A DNA stretch of 64,000 bases, taken from the NCBI GenBank assembly GCA_052400685.1, contig JBQTGJ010000005.1, one strand, 5' to 3'. A model generated the notes under the pieces. It was not told where the DNA came from, made no database searches, and saw nothing but the letters and a program-made list of their open reading frames with translations. Below, piece after piece: positions 8,553 to 18,031 of this stretch (position 1 is the stretch's first letter; each line of letters opens with the position of its first letter). The translations under genes were made by a program, and so were the position numbers. This DNA is from CAZHHH01 sp052400685 (GTDB taxonomy: Bacteria > Bacteroidota > Bacteroidia > Bacteroidales > Marinilabiliaceae).

Positions 8553-8839
8553 TTTTAATTAACCAAATTCCTGACTTGATGAACAGACTTTAAATTTTAA
8601 AACAAGAGCTACCAAATATCTGTATCAAAAACCAAAATACAAGTAAAAGACGACACAAAAAATATCTAAATCACAGCAATCACTAAGAAAAATAAAAATT
8701 ACTAAATTTACAGTCATTGAAAGCCTGACAAAACAGAAACGGGTGAACGAAAACACACCAAAATTGTTAAAATACCCGTACGAAGGTTCCATTCAATCGC
8801 AACCTTTATAATAATCAAAAAAAAAGATTTGATATCAAT

Positions 8840-10366
8840 ATGAAAAAACCAAACAATCATTTATTAGTCATATTTGGAGCTTCGGGTGATCTGACCTACC
8901 GCAAGCTTATTCCATCGGTATTTGATTTATACACTCAAAATTTATTGCCGGATCACTTTGGCATTTTAGGCCTGGGACGTACTAAAATATCAGATGCTGA
9001 TTTCAGAGCCAAAATGTCTGAGGGTATTGATCGATTTGCAAGCACCAAAGCAAAAGACAAAGCCCATCGGGATAAATTTCTTAACTGTCTTTACTATTAT
9101 GCATTCAACACCAAAGAAGAGAGTGAATACAAAGGCTTAAAAGACAAAATTACCGATCTTAATTCAGCCTTAAAAACTGAAAACAATTACACATTCTATC
9201 TGGCTACACCCCCAAGCATGTATCCGATTATTCCGCAGTACATTGCAAAACAGGGACTCAACGACGAGCGCGATGGATTTAAGCGTCTGATTGTTGAGAA
9301 GCCATTTGGTTACGATCTGGAAAGTGCACACCAGCTAAATAAGGATCTGCAAAAAGTTTTTAACGAAGAACAGATTTATCGCATCGACCATTATCTGGGT
9401 AAAGAGACGGTACAAAATCTGTTGGTGACTCGTTTTTCCAATGGCATTTTCGAGCCGCTTTGGAACCGCAATTACATTCATCATGTAGAAATCACTTCGG
9501 CAGAAGAGATAGGCGTAGGCAGTAGAGGCGGTTATTACGAAGGATCCGGCGCCCTTCGCGACATGGTTCAGAATCACCTGCTTCTGTTGGCCTCACTGGT
9601 GGCCATGGAACCTCCAACACTTATCAGCGCCGACAGTATTCGTGACGAAATAGTAAAAGTACTGCAATCGCTTCGCCCCATCCCCGAAGATAAAGTGGAA
9701 GAATTTGTCCTCAGAGGACAGTACACCGCATCCGAAATAAAAGGAAAAACCATGAAGGCATATCGCGAAGAAGAAGGTGTAAACCCAAAATCGCGCACCG
9801 AGACCTTTGTGGCCATGAAATTTTTTATTGATAACTGGCGCTGGGCCGGCGTACCATTCTATATCAGAACCGGGAAAAGCTTACCAACCCGTGTCACTGA
9901 AATTGTCATTCATTTTCAAAGCACGCCCCATCACATTTTCTCCGACGACAAAAACATTATGCGTCAACAAAACCAATTAGTTATACGCATTCAACCCGAC
10001 GAAGGCTTGCTGCTGAAATTCGGGATGAAAGTACCGGGGGCCGGTTTTAATGTACAGGATGTCAATATGGATTTTCACTATTCCGATTTAAACGACACCT
10101 ATCTGCCCAGTGCCTACGAAAGGCTTTTACTTGATTGTATGCTAGGCGATGCAACGCTATATTCGCGTGGCGACGCCGTTGAAGCGGCCTGGAAATTCGT
10201 TACCCCCATACTAAATGCCTGGAAAAAGAGACCATGCATAAAGGTTCATGGTTACCCGGCAGGCACCTGGGGACCCGATGTGTCAGACCAACTCATCGAA
10301 GGAGCACAAACCTGGCGCTATCCCTGCAAAAATTTGACCGGCGATGGTGAATACTGTGAACTGTAA
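8840..10366 (+). CDS. zwf: Glucose-6-phosphate 1-dehydrogenase
   Basis: First enzyme of the oxidative pentose phosphate pathway, oxidising glucose 6-phosphate to 6-phosphogluconolactone with NADP+; cytoplasmic. The 508 residues are full length. The dinucleotide-binding motif GASGDLTYRKL is at about 13-23, the active-site motif RIDHYLGKE near 180, and the C-terminal domain ends normally. The start follows an A-rich stretch without a clear Shine-Dalgarno sequence, as is usual in the phylum. pgl lies 291 bp downstream on the same strand, so the pair probably works as a unit; the 6-phosphogluconate dehydrogenase gene that often accompanies them in Bacteroidota is not in the window. Confidence 0.98.
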   Translation: MKKPNNHLLVIFGASGDLTYRKLIPSVFDLYTQNLLPDHFGILGLGRTKISDADFRAKMSEGIDRFASTKAKDKAHRDKFLNCLYYYAFNTKEESEYKGLKDKITDLNSALKTENNYTFYLATPPSMYPIIPQYIAKQGLNDERDGFKRLIVEKPFGYDLESAHQLNKDLQKVFNEEQIYRIDHYLGKETVQNLLVTRFSNGIFEPLWNRNYIHHVEITSAEEIGVGSRGGYYEGSGALRDMVQNHLLLLASLVAMEPPTLISADSIRDEIVKVLQSLRPIPEDKVEEFVLRGQYTASEIKGKTMKAYREEEGVNPKSRTETFVAMKFFIDNWRWAGVPFYIRTGKSLPTRVTEIVIHFQSTPHHIFSDDKNIMRQQNQLVIRIQPDEGLLLKFGMKVPGAGFNVQDVNMDFHYSDLNDTYLPSAYERLLLDCMLGDATLYSRGDAVEAAWKFVTPILNAWKKRPCIKVHGYPAGTWGPDVSDQLIEGAQTWRYPCKNLTGDGEYCEL

Positions 10367-10450
10367 CGACTAACATCAAAAACATATTTAAAACGGTTAA
10401 AAAAAAGTGATCACTGAATAAAAACACTTTAAAAACCGGCGATTTAAATA

Positions 10451-10592
10451 GTGTTTGTCTATAAAGTCAACTTCTGCGTTATGCTTGTCATAAAAACAGT
10501 CATTTACGAAAAATAAACTCCTTGATTTTCATGACTTCACAAGCCTTGAATTTGAACTTTATATTTTAAACACTTAGTTTAAGGACAGACTC
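10451..10592 (+). repeat. Nested-hairpin repeat, family 1, between zwf and pgl
   Basis: A 142-bp copy with the same nested arms and the CATTTACG-AAAA-TAAAC apex. In RNA it would fold into a long hairpin inside the zwf-pgl interval, where it could attenuate or stabilise the mRNA. The palindrome AGTGATCACT also lies just upstream (10408-10417). Confidence 0.8.
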
Positions 10593-10657
10593 AAAATAGT
10601 CTGTTGCTAAGTTTTTGAACACAAAAAATTAGAGTAAAAAAACATAACGTACCAGAT

Positions 10658-11368
10658 ATGGAGACCAATGTATTCGCAGACAAATTAGAATTAGCAAGAT
10701 TCTTTGGCAATTATGTTGCTGAACTATCAAAACAACAAAAACAAGTCAACATAGCCCTTTCGGGTGGCAGCACGCCACAAATCATTTTCGATGTTTTGGC
10801 AGAAGAATATGCAGAAAAAATAAACTGGCAAACACTGCGTTTTTTTTGGAGTGATGAGCGTTGCGTGGCACCATCGCATCAGGATAGTAACTATCGTATG
10901 GCTGAGCGGCATCTGTTCAGCCATATAGATGTACCTGAGCACAACATCTTCAGAATAAAAGGAGAATTAACCCCTGAAGCCGCATGTGACGACTATATCC
11001 ATACCATCAAAAAAGAAGTCACGATGACAGAGAAATGGCCTGTATTTGACCTTATGCTGTTGGGCATGGGGGACGACGGACATACCGCATCCATTTTCCC
11101 CTATCAAATAAAACTATGGAATTCATCGCAAATATGCGAAACAGGCACCCACCCCATTTCTGGCCAAAAACGCATTACCTTAACCGGCGGCGTAATTAAT
11201 CACTCAAAAAAGATCTTTTTTTTGGTGACCGGCGCTAATAAAGCAGAAAAAGTCAGAGAAATAATCAACAAAACCGGGGCCTACACCGACTACCCTGCTT
11301 CGAAAACAGACCCCGCGAAAACCTTATGGTTACTCGACAAACCTGCCGCACAGCTTCTTAATAAATAA
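10658..11368 (+). CDS. pgl: 6-phosphogluconolactonase
   Basis: Hydrolyses 6-phosphogluconolactone to 6-phosphogluconate, the step after zwf; cytoplasmic. The 236 residues match the DevB/Pgl family. Diagnostic segments are IALSGGSTP near 33, FFWSDERCV near 64, and the LGMGDDGHTASIFP motif near 143. It follows zwf on the same strand, separated by a hairpin repeat. Confidence 0.95.
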   Translation: METNVFADKLELARFFGNYVAELSKQQKQVNIALSGGSTPQIIFDVLAEEYAEKINWQTLRFFWSDERCVAPSHQDSNYRMAERHLFSHIDVPEHNIFRIKGELTPEAACDDYIHTIKKEVTMTEKWPVFDLMLLGMGDDGHTASIFPYQIKLWNSSQICETGTHPISGQKRITLTGGVINHSKKIFFLVTGANKAEKVREIINKTGAYTDYPASKTDPAKTLWLLDKPAAQLLNK

Positions 11369-11411
11369 CGTCAGCAAGAAGATCATTTCCGAGAGGAAAC
11401 TCACTTTTTAA

Positions 11412-11559
11412 ATGTCGAAACAAATCTATTTGGAAGAGGGCAAATGGAAAGCGGACAGGTAATTTCATCCGACCCAGGAATATAAAATTTTACGCAGACG
11501 GAAACCTTTTTTCTAAAGGTTTCTTGCCTGATCCGCATTTTTTTAAGCTAACACTATAA
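11412..11559 (+). pseudogene. Possible frameshifted remnant of a small gene
   Basis: Starting at ATG 11412 the reading MSKQIYLEEGKWKADR stops after 16 codons. Skipping one base (T at 11460) continues an in-frame reading NFIRPRNIKFYADGNLFSKG and onwards to a stop at 11557-11559. The joined sequence looks protein-like (repeated Gly-aromatic pattern, as in lipocalin-like beta strands) and much shorter than any usual domain, suggesting a decayed 5' fragment. It also contains a hairpin (11500-11524). I do not recognise a family, and a chance reading is possible. Confidence 0.25.
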
Positions 11560-11561
11560 AC

Positions 11562-12353
11562 CTAAAAAAAACGAAATATCAAGCCTGCCTTCACCATGTT
11601 GAACTTTGTGGAATCAAAATAATTAAAATACGAAAATCCAACCATCGGTGCCAGACGAAACTTACCGGAGTGTAATATTTCATAATCGGAGGAAAAATCA
11701 GATTCCTGTCTGTACCGATTGCCCAGATTTGTGTTCTGACTCCAACGGTAATGTGCTTTTAAGGTAAGACGTCGTTTTAGTAAACACCAATCAAAACCGA
11801 CATTCTGATCGAGATACGATTTTGAAGGCGAAAACACATGGCTAAAACCAATGCCATATTCAAATTTCAGATTTTTCACCGGCACCCTAAGCACCAGCAC
11901 CTGCCAGTCAAAAACATCTAAAACACCGGTAACATCACGAGTACTTGCATATCTGACTTCAGAAGCAAACAGGCCATGATTCAATCGCAACGAAGGGACT
12001 AATGCTGTTGTTCTGGTATTAAAATCAAAGCCGGCATTCAGAGCACCTTCAAACGAAAATGTCTCAGGATAATCAGATTGCCGGTAACGCATGGCTTGCT
12101 GACCGGCATTCAAACCCATATATATACCTTGAAAAGTATAATAAAACAAAGCTTCTGCAATAAAAGCACCACAACCCCCATCCCAATCTGGTTTATCAAA
12201 TCCACCTCCGCCTGAATACGACCTGGATTCAGACTTTAATGCAGACCCTGCATCATTTCTATCTTGTGCCACCTTTGAACGAACATCTCTAACCTGACCG
12301 CTCACATAAAAAACAAAACAAAAGAAAATTATCAGGCTTGTAAAAAATTTCAT
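11562..12353 (-). CDS. Hypothetical secreted beta-barrel protein
   Basis: A 263-residue protein starting at the ATG that opens a good signal peptide (MKFFTSLIIFFCFVFYVSGQ); an alternative ATG lies eight codons upstream. A polar Gly-rich linker and a short hydrophobic CGAFIAEALFYYTFQG segment precede about eight alternating aromatic/polar strands, ending in LIFRFF. A C-terminal aromatic residue after regular strands is typical of outer-membrane barrels. I do not recognise a specific family. It is divergently oriented to the sensor kinase gene 174 bp away; a functional link is possible but not shown. Confidence 0.65.
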   Translation of the reverse strand: MKFFTSLIIFFCFVFYVSGQVRDVRSKVAQDRNDAGSALKSESRSYSGGGGFDKPDWDGGCGAFIAEALFYYTFQGIYMGLNAGQQAMRYRQSDYPETFSFEGALNAGFDFNTRTTALVPSLRLNHGLFASEVRYASTRDVTGVLDVFDWQVLVLRVPVKNLKFEYGIGFSHVFSPSKSYLDQNVGFDWCLLKRRLTLKAHYRWSQNTNLGNRYRQESDFSSDYEILHSGKFRLAPMVGFSYFNYFDSTKFNMVKAGLIFRFF

Positions 12354-12527
12354 TTTAGCTGGGGAAAAATATAACAATACATCTTAGCGTTCAATTCCTA
12401 TGCCATATTTTTCCCAAATCAGTCATCAAAAATCTCGTCCAAATCATTAATTGCCTATAAATCAAGACCGGATTATTGGAATAAAGAAAAAAACAACTTA
12501 CATTTAGTTCACGACAAAAAACGACCT

Positions 12528-14771
12528 ATGAGGCCATTCATTCTATCAATAATTCTATTTATTATATGTCAAACAAGCCCGCTGTCGGGACAAATAATTA
12601 GCGATAGCATCAAAGATGTGGTGCTTATCAATTCATATGATCCTTCCTTTCAGTGGACCAATGAAATAACTCAGAGCGTCAGTAAAACTCTTACCGAAGA
12701 GAATGACTTCCGACTCTCAGTTGAATACATGGACAGCAAACGTTTTTTTCACTCCTATCAGGAAGATGCCTTCTTTCGTTACCTTAAAGAAAAATATCGG
12801 AATATCTCGATTGATGGCATCATTTGTAGCGACAACAGAGCTTTTGAATTTGTCTTAAATCATGGTTCGGAGATATGGGGACAAAAATCAATTGCCTTTT
12901 GTGGGGTTAATGATCTATCAAAATTCCAGGTAGATACCATGCGCGTAAAAGGCGTAAAAGAAGATATTAACTATGGTAAAACAATAGAACTAATACAACA
13001 ATTACAGCCTGAGCTGGAAAACCTTCTGGTAATATCCGACTCATCGCAAATGGGACAACTATTCATGAATCAGTTCATCGAAGTGGCCCAAAAAAGCTAC
13101 CGCAATCTGGTATTCACGCCTATTTATGTCAACTCTCCACAACAGCTACAGCAGACGCTGGAAAATTTCGATCCCAAAAACAAAGCCATTTACCTGCTCA
13201 GCCTCTATTTGCAGCGCGACGGCATCGCACTACAAATGTCAACCGAAAGCAATATCTTGTCACAATATCTTGATGTTCCGATATACAGCAACTGGAATTT
13301 TTTGTTAAACAATATCATTCTGGGTGGCATCATTATATGCGGCAACGATCAGGGACGGGAAGCTGCCCTGATAATGAAAGAGATGCTTGAAAATACATCT
13401 GCATCAAGACCATTCCTCTCCAATGGGAAGGAAAAAACCGTCCTTAACTATAGCAAGTTTGTTCGTCATCAACTTGATATCAGTTTAATACCACCCGGCA
13501 CAACATTCATCAACAAACCACCAACATTCATTGAAAAATACAAAACTAGTTTACTGATTCTGAGTGGTGTGATATCGGCTTTTCTTCTCATAATATTTTT
13601 GCTGGCACGAATTATTGCAATACGACGTTTTGCAGAAACGGAACTTAAAAAAAGCGAGCGACGTCTTGAGATGGCTCTTGACGGAGCCAGTATAGGACTT
13701 TGGGATTTTAATTTCACGACCGGGCATATATTCTTAACAGGAAAAGTAGCCAGACTGTTAGGATACGAATCGCTTGACGACATTCATATTGACATAGATT
13801 CATGGCCCGCAGCCATCCACCCTGAAGATATTGATCAGATAAAAGAAGCCTATGCATTACATCAATCAGGCTTTACCGAAATATTTAGTGGAGAGTTACG
13901 TTTAAGAACGTCTAATGGACAATACCGATGGTTTTCGTTACATGGCATGATAACCGAACGTAAGGATCAATACGCAGTGCGGGTCCTGGGTGTAATAATG
14001 GACATAAATAACCAAAAACAATTTGAAGAAGAGCTAAAAAAAGCAAAACAAAGAGCCGAAGAAAGCGACCGACTCAAATCGGCCTTTTTGGCCAACATGT
14101 CGCACGAAATACGAACCCCCATGAACGCCATTCTGGGATTCTCAGATGTACTGATCCATCAATCTATTCCTGAAGCAGAAACCAAACGCTATCTCCATCT
14201 GATACGATCGAGCGGAGAAAGCCTGTTAGCTTTGATTAACGACATTATCGACATTTCGAAAATGGAATCAGGGCAAACCACACTCTCTCCAGAAATATTT
14301 GACCTTCAAGCGCTGCTCGATCGAATAACACTGGTTGCCAATACTCTAATAGACAAAAATAAACGGGACCATCTGACATTTAGATTAATCAAGGGTAGCC
14401 CACGTGCAACCTATATGGTTTTTGCTGATCCATATCGACTGGAACAAATATTGAACAACCTCATCAGCAACGCCATTAAATACACTCAGGAGGGTATTAT
14501 TGAGTTAAGTTATCACATTTTGGACAGCAGAAATATAACATTTATAGTGTCAGATACCGGTCGTGGCATTGCCCCTGAAAACCATCAATTAATTTTTGAA
14601 CGGTTTAAGCAGGTTAAACGAGAAACGGGAGATGTAACAGGTGGAACAGGGTTGGGCCTTTCCATCACAAAAAATTTGATAAACCTGATGAAAGGTGATA
14701 TTCGTGTTGTGTCACAGCTGAATAAAGGCGCACAATTCATCTTCACAATACCGTGCCCGCCGTCTGATTAA
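12528..14771 (+). CDS. Membrane sensor histidine kinase with ABC-type substrate-binding sensor domain
   Basis: A 747-residue membrane kinase. A signal peptide (1-22) is followed by a periplasmic domain of about 310 residues resembling the ABC-type 'ABC_sub_bind' periplasmic fold (VVLINSYDPSFQWT, IDGIICSDNRAFEF). A single transmembrane helix lies at about 340-362, then a PAS/PAC domain (about 378-500), a HisKA domain with the phospho-acceptor His526 in SHEIRTPMNAILGFSD, and an HATPase domain with the N-box (NNLISNAIKYT), DTGRGIAPE and GTGLGLSIT. No receiver domain follows, and no response-regulator gene is in the window. Its stop codon overlaps that of the convergent sixA gene. A possible -7 box (TACATTTA) lies at 12499-12506. 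The ligand is unknown. Confidence 0.9.
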   Translation: MRPFILSIILFIICQTSPLSGQIISDSIKDVVLINSYDPSFQWTNEITQSVSKTLTEENDFRLSVEYMDSKRFFHSYQEDAFFRYLKEKYRNISIDGIICSDNRAFEFVLNHGSEIWGQKSIAFCGVNDLSKFQVDTMRVKGVKEDINYGKTIELIQQLQPELENLLVISDSSQMGQLFMNQFIEVAQKSYRNLVFTPIYVNSPQQLQQTLENFDPKNKAIYLLSLYLQRDGIALQMSTESNILSQYLDVPIYSNWNFLLNNIILGGIIICGNDQGREAALIMKEMLENTSASRPFLSNGKEKTVLNYSKFVRHQLDISLIPPGTTFINKPPTFIEKYKTSLLILSGVISAFLLIIFLLARIIAIRRFAETELKKSERRLEMALDGASIGLWDFNFTTGHIFLTGKVARLLGYESLDDIHIDIDSWPAAIHPEDIDQIKEAYALHQSGFTEIFSGELRLRTSNGQYRWFSLHGMITERKDQYAVRVLGVIMDINNQKQFEEELKKAKQRAEESDRLKSAFLANMSHEIRTPMNAILGFSDVLIHQSIPEAETKRYLHLIRSSGESLLALINDIIDISKMESGQTTLSPEIFDLQALLDRITLVANTLIDKNKRDHLTFRLIKGSPRATYMVFADPYRLEQILNNLISNAIKYTQEGIIELSYHILDSRNITFIVSDTGRGIAPENHQLIFERFKQVKRETGDVTGGTGLGLSITKNLINLMKGDIRVVSQLNKGAQFIFTIPCPPSD

Positions 14772-15286
14772 TTAGGATCATCGTTGGCTTCTTTCAGTTT
14801 TTTGGGTATAAGTAACGATTCCAGCCGACCGGTATTCACATTAATATCGTGCCAGTCAGATAATGAAAAAGAGATGACAGCCGAAGCGGTTGTGGGAAAA
14901 CGTTCTGGCCTGACATTACTTAAATGCATGGTTAACATTGCCATGTCGGGATTATGCCCAACCACCAGCAAGGTTTTTGCTTCTCCGGCAAGTTCGGCCA
15001 AACCATCAAGCATCCCTGCAGTGGTATCACCGTCGTACAAAAAACGAGCTGAGACAATATCGTCTTCCCGGAAATCAAATACACCGGCAAAAACAGTGGC
15101 CGTTTGCCAGGCTCTGGCAGCTGGGCTGGCTATTATTTTGTCAGGCCGATAACCACTTTTCTGAAGTGTTTCAGCCACCAAACGGGCATCACTCCATCCT
15201 CTTTTTTTCAATTTCCGCTGAAAATCAGACCCGGCATCAGTCAAAGGCTCTGTCTTAGCGTGTCGCACTAAAATTAATTTTAACAT
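14768..15286 (-). CDS. sixA: Phosphohistidine phosphatase SixA-like
   Basis: A 172-residue histidine-phosphatase superfamily protein. The catalytic RHAKTE (RHxxT/K) motif follows the first strand LKLILVRHAK, and VVGHNPDM supplies the second catalytic His. SixA dephosphorylates phosphohistidine, for example on HPt domains. I chose the ATG that starts MLKLILVRHAK, nine codons inside the longest frame. It lies 23 bp downstream of ppk on the same strand, a common Bacteroidota pairing, and its stop codon (14768-14770) overlaps the stop codon of the convergent kinase gene by two bases. Confidence 0.9.
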   Translation of the reverse strand: MLKLILVRHAKTEPLTDAGSDFQRKLKKRGWSDARLVAETLQKSGYRPDKIIASPAARAWQTATVFAGVFDFREDDIVSARFLYDGDTTAGMLDGLAELAGEAKTLLVVGHNPDMAMLTMHLSNVRPERFPTTASAVISFSLSDWHDINVNTGRLESLLIPKKLKEANDDPN

Positions 15287-15309
15287 ACTACTCGTTTCTA
15301 GTAAAAAAA

Positions 15310-17385
15310 TCACAGGATCTGTTTACCCGATTCAAACATTTTATAGGTCTCCCACTGAGAACGAACCGGCAAACCATTTCCTGGTATAACACAATTCTCA
15401 AGGTGTTCATTTATAATTCGGGCTTTAACATTATCCTTTAGCTGAAAATCCAAAATTTTAAAGACTTCAGCGCGTAATTCCGGTTCTTCAATCGGGAAAG
15501 CAATTTCAATACGCCGGTTAATATTACGGTTCATCCAATCGGCCGAGGTCATAAACAACTCCCGTCGCTCGCCTTCGCCAAAAACCCAAACTCGTGAATG
15601 CTCCAAATAACTATCAACAATTCGAATGATTCTGATATTACGGCTAAAAGGCTGATTTGGAACCACACTGCAAATACCACGGATGATCAAATCAATCTTA
15701 ACACCTGCTTCGCTTGCCTCATACAATTTATTAATGAACACCTTATTTTGAATCCCATTCATTTTCAAAAGCATATAACCAAATCCCCCCTTTCGGGCGA
15801 TATCAATTTCCCGATCAATTTTTGATGCTAATACATTTTTAAAATTAAACTGAGTAACCATCAATTTTTTAAACGAAATATTTAATTGCTGGTTTTCAAA
15901 ATATTCGAACAACTCTTCAAGATCATATAAAAAAGGTTCTTTACAAGTAAAATAACCGTAATCGGAATACAAGCGGGCCGTTTTCTCATTAAAGTTCCCA
16001 GTGCTCAGATAAGCATACGAACGTTTACGAACACCACCGGCACGACGAATCACCAGCGCCATTTTTGCATGAACCTTAAGGCCTGGCAAGCTATAAATAA
16101 TACGTACACCGGCTTCTTCCATAAGTCGGGCCAGATTAAGATTATTCTCTTCATCGAACCGGGCTTTCACCTCCACAAATACAGTAACACGTTTGCCATT
16201 ACGAGCAGCACTTATCAGAGCGTTCACAACAGCTGAATTGGTCGCCACCCGATATTGCGTGACCTTTATCTCTTCCACTTTTGGGTCAGAAGAGGCCTCA
16301 TTTAAAAACCGCAAGACATAATCAAACGACTCATACGGGAAATGCAGCAAACGATCTTTATCCTTAATAGCAGCAAACATGGAGCCGTAATTATCAAGCT
16401 CTGACGAATGCAACGGAGCAGGTAAATTAAGCTGCAAACGCGGCGCAAACGGATTGGGAAAAGAAAAAAAGTGTTGAAAACTCAAATAACGTTCGCCGGC
16501 CAGCAAATCCTCCTTATATAATCCAAAGGTATCCTTCAGCACATGCAGAAAATCATCGGGCATATCCCTGTCGTAGGTAAAAAGTGTTGGTTCCCCCACT
16601 TTGCGCAGACCAATATTACGACGAATTTTCTCAACCAAATCACCGCTAAATTCATCCTCTATGCCTAAATCAGCATCACGCAACAGCTTGATGCAATAAC
16701 TCGACTCAACATCGTACCCGGGGAATAATTCCTGCAGATTAAAACGCACCAAGTCATCTAAAAACAAAAAATGATATTGATTATTACTGTCCGGCAAACG
16801 GATAAACCGAGGTAAATCGTTGGTTGGCAGTTTCACAATAGCATAGCGCGCCCTACGTCGCTTCAGTCTTTCTTCATCCTTGGTATTCTTCTTCCGGTAG
16901 AGTCGAATTGCTAGATATAGTCGATTATCTCTCAAAAAAGAGCGGGTTCCTTTTGTTAAAAGAACAGGTTGCAAATAGGGAATAACTTCGTCGTAAAAAT
17001 AATTTCTTATAAATTTTTGGTGTTCGGGACTCGACGGCACTTCACCCTGATACAGCATCAGGCCTTCTTTATATAGCCCCGCCAGTATTTCGTTATGAAA
17101 AATACGACTAAACTCACGCAATTGTTGATCAACAATGGCATTAATCTGCTTTAGTACTTTAACAGGCGAAGACCCCTGAATGCCTTCCAGCTCCTCAGGA
17201 TCGAAATTATATTTGTATTCGGCAACCCGAACTTTATAAAATTCGTCTAAATTGGAAGAATAAATAGCTAAAAATTTCAACCGCTCGTATAAGGGCAATT
17301 TAGGATCGGCGGCTTCTTCAAGCACCCTGTAATTAAAAGATAACCAACTTATATCCCGATTAAAATATTTAGGCAAATGGAGCAT
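15310..17385 (-). CDS. ppk: Polyphosphate kinase 1
   Basis: PPK1 reversibly polymerises the gamma-phosphate of ATP into polyphosphate at the inner face of the membrane. With the ATG opening MLHLPKYFNRDISWLSF the protein has 691 residues, full length, with N, head, C1 and C2 domains. The autophosphorylated histidine is in KVHAKMAL (His439 by this numbering, equivalent to E. coli His435), and the second active-site histidine is in EHSRVWVFGEG (His596). It heads a probable operon with sixA, preceded 105 bp upstream by the YfcE-like gene on the same strand. Confidence 0.97.
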   Translation of the reverse strand: MLHLPKYFNRDISWLSFNYRVLEEAADPKLPLYERLKFLAIYSSNLDEFYKVRVAEYKYNFDPEELEGIQGSSPVKVLKQINAIVDQQLREFSRIFHNEILAGLYKEGLMLYQGEVPSSPEHQKFIRNYFYDEVIPYLQPVLLTKGTRSFLRDNRLYLAIRLYRKKNTKDEERLKRRRARYAIVKLPTNDLPRFIRLPDSNNQYHFLFLDDLVRFNLQELFPGYDVESSYCIKLLRDADLGIEDEFSGDLVEKIRRNIGLRKVGEPTLFTYDRDMPDDFLHVLKDTFGLYKEDLLAGERYLSFQHFFSFPNPFAPRLQLNLPAPLHSSELDNYGSMFAAIKDKDRLLHFPYESFDYVLRFLNEASSDPKVEEIKVTQYRVATNSAVVNALISAARNGKRVTVFVEVKARFDEENNLNLARLMEEAGVRIIYSLPGLKVHAKMALVIRRAGGVRKRSYAYLSTGNFNEKTARLYSDYGYFTCKEPFLYDLEELFEYFENQQLNISFKKLMVTQFNFKNVLASKIDREIDIARKGGFGYMLLKMNGIQNKVFINKLYEASEAGVKIDLIIRGICSVVPNQPFSRNIRIIRIVDSYLEHSRVWVFGEGERRELFMTSADWMNRNINRRIEIAFPIEEPELRAEVFKILDFQLKDNVKARIINEHLENCVIPGNGLPVRSQWETYKMFESGKQIL

Positions 17386-17490
17386 AATCAACACTTTATT
17401 GAATGGAGGAAACTTCACGTACAACTCTATGAGCTCAATACCCTAAAATATTAAAAAAAGAGGACAATGCGCCCTCAAAAAGGAAAAAAT

Positions 17491-17985
17491 TCAACGATGA
17501 GCTAATTCAATCACTTCCATATCGCTTATCTGTGCCTCATTTAACACAAAACGAACAGCTGTTCGGACAGTATGAAAGCCATATTTACCTGCCGCCCCGG
17601 GATTAACATGTAAGAGGTTTAGCTTCGGGTCATTTATAACTTTCAAAATATGACTATGTCCGGCAATAAACAACGACGGACGCTGTTGCAACAATTGTTC
17701 CCGAATACCCGGGGCATATTTACCGGGATAACCACCAATATGAGTCATAAAAACAGGAAGTCCTTCGCAATCGAAGCTATTAATTTTTGGCACACGTTGA
17801 CGTATTTCCGTCCCGTCAATATTGCCATAAACAGCCCGTACCGGCTTAAAATTCTCCATTGCATCCAACACCTCTTCCGAACCAATATCTCCGGCATGCC
17901 ATATCTCATCTACCCCCTTCAACAATTTATAAAAAGAAGGATCGAAGAAACCATGTGTGTCCGACAATAAACCTATTTTAAGCAT
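17491..17985 (-). CDS. YfcE/MJ0936-type metallophosphoesterase
   Basis: A 164-residue calcineurin-like phosphoesterase of the small YfcE group, acting on phosphodiesters in vitro. Metal-binding motifs are all present: LLSDTHG (D-x-H), AGDIG (GDxx), YGNIDG (GNxD), MTHIGGYPG (H) and AGHSHILK (GHSH), with a final HVNPGAAG. The length is normal. It sits 46 bp downstream of the UPF0126 gene and upstream of ppk on the same strand; the physiological substrate is unknown. Confidence 0.9.
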   Translation of the reverse strand: MLKIGLLSDTHGFFDPSFYKLLKGVDEIWHAGDIGSEEVLDAMENFKPVRAVYGNIDGTEIRQRVPKINSFDCEGLPVFMTHIGGYPGKYAPGIREQLLQQRPSLFIAGHSHILKVINDPKLNLLHVNPGAAGKYGFHTVRTAVRFVLNEAQISDMEVIELAHR

Positions 17986-18031
17986 TTATAATTGTATCAA
18001 AAATTATTCATATTCTCCGGGAAGCGATATT

